From positions 1-64,000 of the forward strand of contig NZ_JBMVQZ010000002.1 in the NCBI RefSeq assembly GCF_049537155.1: a stretch of 64,000 nt of DNA, in the 5' to 3' direction. Both the position numbers and the translations under genes were made by a program. The notes beneath the pieces are model-generated. The model saw only the letters and a program-made list of their open reading frames with translations. It had not been told where the DNA came from and did not search any database. Each line of letters opens with the position of its first letter. The stretch's first letter is position 1. Below are positions 10,201 to 15,374 of this stretch, piece by piece. Origin of the DNA: Limisphaera sp049537155. Lineage in GTDB: Bacteria > Verrucomicrobiota > Verrucomicrobiia > Limisphaerales > Limisphaeraceae.

Positions 10201-11175
10201 CTGGCGCCAGCGGGCGTTGAGGGTTTCGATGGTGCGGGCGTGTTCGGAGTGGATGGCGGTGAGCCGGGCTTGGTGATCGGCCTCGGCTGTTTGGGCGGTT
10301 GACTCGATCCAGGCGGCTGTTGTGGCGAGTTCACGGCCGAGTGTGGCGGCGACGGGTTGGGCGAGCCGGCGGCCTGCCAGGTGGAGGAGGGGCCAGAGGA
10401 GGACGGCTGCGGTCCAGAGGGACCAGTGGAGCGGCCGGAGGGCGGCGGGGTCGAGGCGCAGCAGGCCGAAGAGGAGGAGGGCGGGGAGGGTGAGGGCGAG
10501 CAGGACGCCGAGCCACCAAGGGCAGTACCGGAGGAGGGTGGGGAGGAAGAGGCGCCGGCCTTTCTGGAGGGTGAGGTCCAGGTTCCGGAGTCGGGTTGTC
10601 CAAGTGGACTGGAATGCTTCGAGGGTGTGTGCGGGTTCGGGCGGGGTGGGTGGGGGGGTCGGGGTGCAGAGTCGGACCAGGGCGGGCCAGGGGCTGAAGA
10701 GGAGGCAGGCGTGATGGAGGGTTTGTTCGAGGGTTTGGCGTGCTTCGGCCAGTCGGGTTTGGAAGGTTTCGTACTCGGCCCTGGCGGTTTGGATTGCTTC
10801 GTCGCGCCTGCGGTCGGCGTCGAGCTGGGCGCGTTGGATTTCGAAGGTGATTTTGGCGGCGTGGGACTCGATGCGTGCGAGGGCGTGCCGGCGGTGGTTT
10901 TCGGCGGCCTGGTCGATTCGTTGCTGGCGTTGGTGGAAGGTGCGTTCGAGGAAGGTGCGGCGTTCGCGGGCGTGGGCCTCGAGGCGGACGCGGCCGGCGT
11001 CGTGTTGCTCACGGGCGACGCGGAGGGCTTCCTCGTGTTGGTAGCGGACACGGTGTGTGCGGGTGGCGAGGTCGTCGTCGAGGTGTCGGGCGCGTGCGGC
11101 CAGGTCGTGCACGAGGGTGCGCAACTGTTCGAGCCGGGCGAGGGTGTCGGAGATGGAGGGCAGGTGGTTATTCAC
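7243..11175 (-). CDS. Membrane-bound FtsK/SpoIIIE-type ATPase with coiled coils (EccC/EssC-like architecture)
   Basis: A 1310-residue protein from the GTG at 11175, which overlaps the preceding stop in GTGAATAA. The longer frame from 11292 would overlap the 68-residue gene and adds only Ser/Asn-rich sequence. Order of parts: an N-terminal coiled coil (about 10-155), two membrane helices (about 224-244 and 252-270), a second coiled coil (about 285-420), then three ATPase-like modules. The first (about 470-640) lacks a P-loop. The middle one has Walker A GKTGSGKS (777-784) and Walker B LLLIDEF (D885). The third has GPRDEA (about 1077) where a P-loop should be. One active and two degenerate modules recall EccC/EssC of type VII secretion more than chromosome-pumping FtsK; the gamma DNA-reading domain is absent. 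The neighbouring WXG100-like gene supports a secretion role, which is inferred. Confidence 0.85.
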   Translation of the reverse strand: MNNHLPSISDTLARLEQLRTLVHDLAARARHLDDDLATRTHRVRYQHEEALRVAREQHDAGRVRLEAHARERRTFLERTFHQRQQRIDQAAENHRRHALARIESHAAKITFEIQRAQLDADRRRDEAIQTARAEYETFQTRLAEARQTLEQTLHHACLLFSPWPALVRLCTPTPPPTPPEPAHTLEAFQSTWTTRLRNLDLTLQKGRRLFLPTLLRYCPWWLGVLLALTLPALLLFGLLRLDPAALRPLHWSLWTAAVLLWPLLHLAGRRLAQPVAATLGRELATTAAWIESTAQTAEADHQARLTAIHSEHARTIETLNARWRQIRDDTRLQQNETIERIESQARRAHQTNRRLHELRLRQLETDLAHQLARLEDEFRHQCQTLETATQQQLQRLRDNHREAWERIRTDWHQSILPLHARLLADARAARSLFPPWSDPTWAHWSPPDSFPHAAPFARLSVHLPTLCGADLAAHGLDLPQPAQLELPLLLTLPNEGSLILETAQTGAETAVATLNNLILRLLTAAPPGRIAFTILDPVGLGQNFAGLMHLADYEDRLIHGRIWTQPAQIEDRLAELNEHIEKVTQMYLRNDYATLTEYNQRAGRLAEKYHFLVVAHFPVNFTDLAVKRLLSLASSGPRCGVYLLLHWDLRRPAPPELVPDELRKAARRIVAHQDQFTLADTNFEGTRLELEPPPPPDLATHLLHRIGQHSRDAFKVETPFADAAPPPDQFWSADATDEIRVPIGRTGATKLQYLALGRGTRQHGLIAGKTGSGKSTLFHVIITNLALWYSPDEVEFYLVDFKKGVEFKCYATHKLPHARVVAIESDREFGLSVLQRVDEELRRRGDLFRKAGVQDLPGYRKLNPPEPLPRVLLLIDEFQEFFVEDDRIAQNAALLLDRIVRQGRAFGIHVLLGSQTLGGAYTLARSTMGQMVVRIALQCNEADALLILNEDNPAPRHLTRPGEAIYNDEGGALQGNSPFQVVWLPDEERDLWLRQVRSLAENHPRHGRRFATREPVVFEGNAPAHIVANRLLRQLLEAPALQPTPTPRLWLGEPNAIKGPTEITFRRQSGSHLLIVGPRDEAAFTMLALTPIILAAQLPRHAARFYIFDPSPPDAPETSLWQQLLPRLPHPARLVRPAQTDETLRSLLIDLQQRTENPLPNHPELFLLVHRIQYHKKLRYDEDAAFSLDADTALQHPGLIFDRIITQGANLGCHVILTCDTYANLLRQLSRKAIAEFELRVLFQMSANDSASLIDSPQANRLGLHRALLFHGQEGWIETFRPYALPDTAWFDLALEQIARLHALSVSSPT

Positions 11176-11374
11176 AGTCGCGGCGGAGTTGTTGGAGGAG
11201 TCGTTCGAGTGTGTCGAGTGCGGCAACGGTTTGTTGGACCTGTTGCTGGAGTTCGTTGAGGTAGCGTTGTTCGAATTCGATGGCTTTGGCATCGGTCCAG
11301 CAGGTTCGGGTTTGGTCCCATTCGGACCGCAATTCTTTCAGGAGGGCGAGCAGGCGGTTTTGTGCGCCGGTCAT
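11168..11374 (-). CDS. Small helical protein of the WXG100-FtsK cluster
   Basis: A 68-residue protein, MTGAQNRLLALLKELRSEWD to the C-terminal RRDCE, entirely charged and helical. It has a heptad-like Leu/Gln pattern (LNELQQQVQQTVAALDTLER), so a short coiled coil is likely. The start overlaps the previous stop as ATGA (11371-11374) and its own stop overlaps the FtsK-like GTG by eight bases, so translation is coupled on both sides. It contains a single W-rich turn (TRCTCW-like, WTDAKAIEF) but no clear WXG motif. I do not recognise a family. Its size and helical nature fit a chaperone or a second small substrate of the ATPase, which is inference. Confidence 0.65.
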   Translation of the reverse strand: MTGAQNRLLALLKELRSEWDQTRTCWTDAKAIEFEQRYLNELQQQVQQTVAALDTLERLLQQLRRDCE

Positions 11375-11955
11375 GTGTGGGGATCTGTTTGGGGTGGTGG
11401 TGGGGCCTGGGTTGTGTGTGGGGGTGGTTCCGGGGTGGTCGTGGTCGCGGCGGGTTCGGTGGGGGCGGCTGCCGGCGGGGCGGTGTGGAGTTCGGCGTAG
11501 GCGGCGAGCGAGCGGAGGGCTTCGGTGAGGAAGTTGAGGGCGCGGCCGAGGTCCTGGTCGAGGTGATGCCTGAATTTTTCGATTTGGCGGGCTTGTGTTT
11601 GGATGCGGGGTTCGAACTGTTGTTGCCAGGAACGGACGCGGCGGAGTTTTTGTTCGAGGTCTTCGATGGCGTGGCGCAGGCGGTGGATGGCGGCTTGTTC
11701 GGCCGGTGCGGTTTCCTGGAAGGGGGAGAGTCGTGCGGAGAAGAGTTCCTGTTGCTTTTGTTCGAGTTGGCGCCGGAGGCGGCGGAGTTCCTGGTGATGG
11801 AGTTCGGGGCAGTCGTTTTCGAGCCAGTTGCGGGTGCGGAGGAGGTGTTCGGAGACCTCGTCGAGGATGCGGGCGGCGCGGTCGCGGAACAGGATGAGGC
11901 GGTTGCGGAAGGCCTCGATGGCTTCGATGGAGGTGACCCGGGCGCGGTCCGCCAT
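11371..11955 (-). CDS. Coiled-coil protein of the WXG100-FtsK cluster
   Basis: A 194-residue protein of unknown function. Residues 1-150 are helical and strongly charged, with coiled-coil runs such as ELRRLRRQLEQKQQELF and IEDLEQKLRRVRSWQQQFE. The last 40 residues are a Pro/Thr/Ala tail (TTTTPEPPPHTTQ). It has no signal peptide or membrane helix. It begins three bases after the WXG100-like stop and shares ATGA with the next gene. Long helical partners with a disordered tail are common next to WXG100 genes, where they act as secreted partners or adaptors. That role is an analogy only, with no sequence motif behind it. Confidence 0.7.
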   Translation of the reverse strand: MADRARVTSIEAIEAFRNRLILFRDRAARILDEVSEHLLRTRNWLENDCPELHHQELRRLRRQLEQKQQELFSARLSPFQETAPAEQAAIHRLRHAIEDLEQKLRRVRSWQQQFEPRIQTQARQIEKFRHHLDQDLGRALNFLTEALRSLAAYAELHTAPPAAAPTEPAATTTTPEPPPHTTQAPPPPQTDPHT

Positions 11956-11958
11956 GGA

Positions 11959-12231
11959 TCAGTGTTGTTTGAGGTATTCCTCGATGCGCTGGGCTTTGCG
12001 CAGGAGGAAAGGTGCCTGGCGATTGGATGCCTCGATGAATTTGCGCAGGACCTTCATGGTGTCGCGGAATTCCTCGGCGAATTTGGCGTGTTCCTGGTCC
12101 TGCCAGGTGTCGCCCAAGGCATTGAACCGGGCCTGCAGGGCGGCCATGCGGTTCTGGAGTTCGACGTTGAACCGTTTGAGTTCCTCGGCGAACCTGCGGA
12201 CCTCCTCCGGATCGATGATGGCTTGTGCCAT
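11959..12231 (-). CDS. WXG100-like small helical protein
   Basis: A 90-residue, all-helical protein: MAQAIIDPEEVRRFAEELKR, a central turn GDTWQDQEHAKFAEEF (W43), then a second long helix ending EEYLKQH. Length about 100, helix-turn-helix shape and a central Trp followed by spaced aromatics match the WXG100/ESAT-6 fold, although the exact W-x-G reads W-Q-D. I have a general recollection of W-x-D forms in other phyla. WXG100 proteins are substrates or partners of type VII-like FtsK/SpoIIIE ATPases, and such an ATPase lies in this operon. The ATG at 12231 is preferred because the upstream extension is low-complexity. It is the first gene of the cluster. Confidence 0.78.
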   Translation of the reverse strand: MAQAIIDPEEVRRFAEELKRFNVELQNRMAALQARFNALGDTWQDQEHAKFAEEFRDTMKVLRKFIEASNRQAPFLLRKAQRIEEYLKQH

Positions 12232-12531
12232 GGTCGCAACCTCGTGTTGGCGTGCCCGGCCGGGCGTTTGGGCGTGGTGACGCCGGTGCTCGTCGGGTTT
12301 GCCACAGCGGGAAACTAGCAGGGAGGGCGGGTGCAGGCCAATCGGAAGTGTGGGTGGCCGGCTGGATGGAAGGGGTGAACGGCGGCGGTGGTGGTGCGCG
12401 GATGGCGTGTGCGGGATGGGTCCGGGCGACCGAGGGCCGGGAGGGACTGAACGTGCCCGCCGGCGGGGGAACACCGGCGGGCCGGGGAGGCAGAGGCCGG
12501 AGGGTGCGGTCCGGGGAAAGGGCGGGCCGGT
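12232..12531. other. Upstream region of the WXG100-FtsK cluster
   Basis: This 300-base gap must hold the promoter of the minus-strand cluster. I see no convincing sigma-70 boxes or repeats. The first bases upstream of the ATG (12232-12250) lack a clear purine-rich ribosome site. The tail end may also carry the terminator of the aldo/keto reductase gene on the same strand, but no hairpin with a T run is evident. Confidence 0.35.
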
Positions 12532-13503
12532 TCAGGCGGCTTTTTGTTGGGGGACGGGCACCTTGCGCATGCGGGCGGTGAAATCGTCCACTTCCTGGAT
12601 GGACTCGCAGCCGACGGTGAGCACGTCCACGCAGCCGAGTTGGAGGACGAACCGGATGGATTCGTCGCGTTTGTCGGGGTCGTTGCGCAGGCGGCCTTCG
12701 CCGACGAGTTTCATTCCGACGATGCCCTTGCCGGCGGCCTTGATTTGGCGCAGGACGGGCACGACTTCGGAGGGTGGGCCGTCCATGCTCATTTGGAAGG
12801 GGTTGATGCGGGCGTGGACGGAGTCCACCCAGGGCTCGCGTGCGGCGGCCTTGAGGGCCTCGAGGGAGTGGCAGGAGACGCCGTGGGCGCGGATGACGCC
12901 TTTTTGTTTGAGTTTGGCCAGGATTTCCATCTGGCGGCTCAGTTCCGTGGGCCAGTCGGGTGAGGTGACGCAGTGGAGGAGGACGAGGTCGATGTAGTCG
13001 GTTTGGAGTTCGCGCAGGAAGCGCTGGACGACGACGTCGGCGTCGGGTCGGTCGGGTTCGGGGATGCCGCCGGGCCGGAACCAGATTTTGGTGACGATTT
13101 GGAAGCGGTCGCGGGGCACGCCTTCGAGGGCGGGGATGAGGTAGGGATGGGTGCCGTAGAGGTCGGCCAGGTCGAAGAGGCGGGTGCCGCGTTCGTAGGA
13201 TTCGCGCAGGAGGGTCATGAGTTTTTCGCGGCCCATGCGGGTGTGATTGGACTGGCGGTTGCCGCCGCGCATGCCGGTGCCGAGGGAGAAGCGCGAGGTA
13301 CGGATGCCGGACTTGCCGAGAATGACGGTTTCGAAGGGGTCGAAGTAGCGGGGCTGGTCTTCGGCGGCGCGGAGCCAGGGGCCGGTGAAGGCGACGGCGC
13401 CGGCTGCGAGGGCGGTGCGACGGAGGAATTCGCGTCGCCGCATGCCGGTGAGGGGTTTGCGTTTTTGATGGGACGTCGGTTGGGACTGGTTCGGCGTTTG
13501 CAT
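12532..13503 (-). CDS. Tat-exported aldo/keto reductase
   Basis: NAD(P)H-dependent oxidoreductase of the aldo/keto reductase TIM-barrel family, substrate unknown. A Tat signal is visible: MRRREFLRRTALAAGAVAF (twin Arg near residue 22, then a hydrophobic stretch), so it is probably exported with its cofactor. Catalytic tetrad candidates are D111 and Y116 in FDLADLYG, K139 in VTKIW, and H177 in VLLHC. A GVSCHSLEAL strand and the GKGIVGMKLVGEG region fit the later barrel. The ATG at 13503 has GGGAG upstream at good spacing. It is 323 residues, normal for the family. Exported oxidoreductases of this kind are frequent in verrucomicrobia and planctomycetes. It is divergent from the GlcF-like gene. 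Confidence 0.85.
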   Translation of the reverse strand: MQTPNQSQPTSHQKRKPLTGMRRREFLRRTALAAGAVAFTGPWLRAAEDQPRYFDPFETVILGKSGIRTSRFSLGTGMRGGNRQSNHTRMGREKLMTLLRESYERGTRLFDLADLYGTHPYLIPALEGVPRDRFQIVTKIWFRPGGIPEPDRPDADVVVQRFLRELQTDYIDLVLLHCVTSPDWPTELSRQMEILAKLKQKGVIRAHGVSCHSLEALKAAAREPWVDSVHARINPFQMSMDGPPSEVVPVLRQIKAAGKGIVGMKLVGEGRLRNDPDKRDESIRFVLQLGCVDVLTVGCESIQEVDDFTARMRKVPVPQQKAA

Positions 13504-13746
13504 GGCTCCCAATGGTTGCCACAAGGGCGAGCGGGTTGCAACCCGGGGGTTGGGGGGTTGCGCCGGCGGGCAGCCGGCCGGTGTGTTCCGGCGTCTGCCA
13601 GGTGGTGCGGGCCGGCCTTTGGATTTGATGGAGGGGCGGTGGTTGGATTAGCGTCCCCGGGGTCTGGAGACCCGGATCCGGTGTTTTTGGCGGGGTTTGG
13701 GGGCCGGGTTTCACCGGGCGTGGCGGGTTGGTTGGGAAGCCACTTG

Positions 13747-15105
13747 ATGAGTGCCGGCAAGAGGGAATCGTGGTTGAGGTCGCTGGACTACTCGGTGGTC
13801 CAGCAGTGCATGCATTGTGGTTTGTGTCTGCCGACGTGTCCCACGTATGACGCGACGAAGGTGGAACGACACAGTCCGCGGGGTCGGATTGCCCTGATGC
13901 GGGCGATTGCGGACGATCGTCTGGAGCCGACGCGGGTGTTTGCCGAGGAGATGTACTTCTGTTTGGGGTGTCTGGCGTGCATGACGGCGTGTCCGGCTGG
14001 GGTGGATTATGCGGAGTTGTTCGAGGCGGCGCGGGCGGAGGTGGAGGAGCGTCGTTTGTTGGGCGGGCCGGCGAGGCGGTTGGTGCGGGCGCTGACGATC
14101 GGGTGGTTGTTCATGGCGCCGGGGCGGTTGCAATGGGTGGCGCGGCTGCTGCGGCTGTATCAGAGCACCGGGTTGCAGGCGTGGGTGCGGGAGAGTGGTT
14201 TGCTCCGGCTGTTGCCGGCGCGGTTGCGGGAGCTGGAGGCGATGACGCCGCGGGTGTCGCCGGCCTTTTCGGACGAGTTGATACCGCCGGTGCTGCCTGC
14301 GCGCGGTGCGCGGCGGTATCGCGTGGCGTTGCTGACGGGTTGTGCGCAGGACGTGATCTTCAGCGAGGTGAATCGGGACACGGCGGAGGTGCTGGCGTGG
14401 AACGGCTGCGAGGTGCACACGCCGCCGCATCAGCATTGTTGCGGGTCGTTGCACGCGCACAACGGGGAGCCGGCGCTTGCGGCGGAGCTGGCGCGGCGGA
14501 ATTTGGATCAGATTCCGCCCGAACGGTACGACGCGATCATCAGCAATGCGGGCGGGTGCGGCTCGCACCTGAAGCATTACGGCCGGTTGCTGGCCGGCGA
14601 CCGCCGGTACGCGGAACGGGCGCGGTTATGGGACCGGAAGGTGAAGGACGTGCACGAGTGGCTGGTGGCGATCGGTTGGAGACGGCCGCGGTCGCACGGT
14701 CAGCCGGCCCTGGTGGTGACCTACCATGAGTCTTGTCATCTCTCGCACGGTCAGAAGGTGGTGGAGGCGCCGCGGGCGATTTTACGGGGCATACCCGGGG
14801 TGACCCTGGTGGAGCTGCCGGAGGCTAGTTGGTGTTGCGGGAGTGCCGGGATTTACAACCTGATTCAGCCCGAGATGGCCGACAGGCTGTTGGAACGGAA
14901 GATGGCGCATATCCGGAGCACGGGCGCCACGGTGGTGGCCAACGCGAATCCGGGTTGTCTGCTGCAGTTGCAGAACGGGGTTCGGCGGGGGGGGTTGTCG
15001 CTGCGGGTGGTTCATCCGATGACGTTGTTGGCGGAGGCGTACCGCCGGGCGGGTGTGTGTGAGGAGGCGGGGGTGAGCGGCGGGGTGGGGATGGCGGGGG
15101 CCTGA
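13747..15105 (+). CDS. glcF: GlcF-like (Fe-S)-binding oxidoreductase subunit
   Basis: A 452-residue iron-sulfur protein like the GlcF subunit of glycolate oxidase, which passes electrons from a flavin dehydrogenase to the membrane quinone pool. Two ferredoxin-type [4Fe-4S] sites are complete: C21, C24, C27, C31 and C72, C75, C78, C82 (FCLGCLACMTACP). The C-terminal half carries the two CCG-type modules seen as HCCGS and SWCCGSAG, typical of heterodisulfide-reductase-like proteins. The ATG at 13747 is well placed ahead of the first cluster; a longer upstream frame shows no motif. No glcD or glcE gene is adjacent, so the partner dehydrogenase is encoded elsewhere. The exact substrate (glycolate or lactate) is open. 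Confidence 0.85.
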   Translation: MSAGKRESWLRSLDYSVVQQCMHCGLCLPTCPTYDATKVERHSPRGRIALMRAIADDRLEPTRVFAEEMYFCLGCLACMTACPAGVDYAELFEAARAEVEERRLLGGPARRLVRALTIGWLFMAPGRLQWVARLLRLYQSTGLQAWVRESGLLRLLPARLRELEAMTPRVSPAFSDELIPPVLPARGARRYRVALLTGCAQDVIFSEVNRDTAEVLAWNGCEVHTPPHQHCCGSLHAHNGEPALAAELARRNLDQIPPERYDAIISNAGGCGSHLKHYGRLLAGDRRYAERARLWDRKVKDVHEWLVAIGWRRPRSHGQPALVVTYHESCHLSHGQKVVEAPRAILRGIPGVTLVELPEASWCCGSAGIYNLIQPEMADRLLERKMAHIRSTGATVVANANPGCLLQLQNGVRRGGLSLRVVHPMTLLAEAYRRAGVCEEAGVSGGVGMAGA

Positions 15106-15139
15106 GGGCTTGCGGCGGTGGGGTCGGGTGAGAGGAAGC

Positions 15140-15224
15140 TGGTGCGCGCGGGAGGACTCGAACCTCCACTCCTTGCGGAACCAGATCCTAAGTCTGGCGC
15201 GTCTACCGATTCCGCCACGCGCGC
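15140..15224 (-). tRNA. tRNA-Leu (anticodon UAG)
   Basis: On the minus strand the cloverleaf is complete. A 7-bp acceptor pairs GCGCGCG with CGCGCGC, the D-arm region reads GTGGCGGAATCGGTAGACGC, the anticodon stem is CCAGA/TCTGG around loop CTTAGGA (anticodon TAG), there is a long variable arm, and the T-arm contains GGTTCGAGTCC. The 3' CCA is encoded (15140-15142). The long variable arm and the anticodon give leucine. Its 5' side borders the beta-helix gene and its 3' side ends 35 bases after the GlcF stop. Confidence 0.95.
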
Positions 15225-15374
15225 ACGCCACCGGAAAGGAGCATGCGTCAGGGGCGGGTGGTTCTCAAGTCCGGCTGGCGGTCGGCGGGGCATGGGTGCG
15301 GTGGGGGGAACGGAGTGGTGGGCGGCCGGCGCCGGTGGTGCCGGGTTTGGGGATGTGGCGGGGGCGGGGTGGTT

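Noticed and set aside
7717..10302. 861-residue plus-strand frame opposite the FtsK-like ATPase
   Set aside because: It is low-complexity Glu/Gly/Ala/Val sequence without motifs, while the minus frame has Walker motifs and helices. It arises from codon bias in GC-rich DNA.
11374..13714. Long minus-strand frame (848 residues) running from the GlcF region into the WXG100 cluster
   Set aside because: Most of it is Arg/Pro-rich antisense or out-of-frame sequence over real genes. Only its last 68 residues (11168-11374) look like a gene, and they are annotated on their own.
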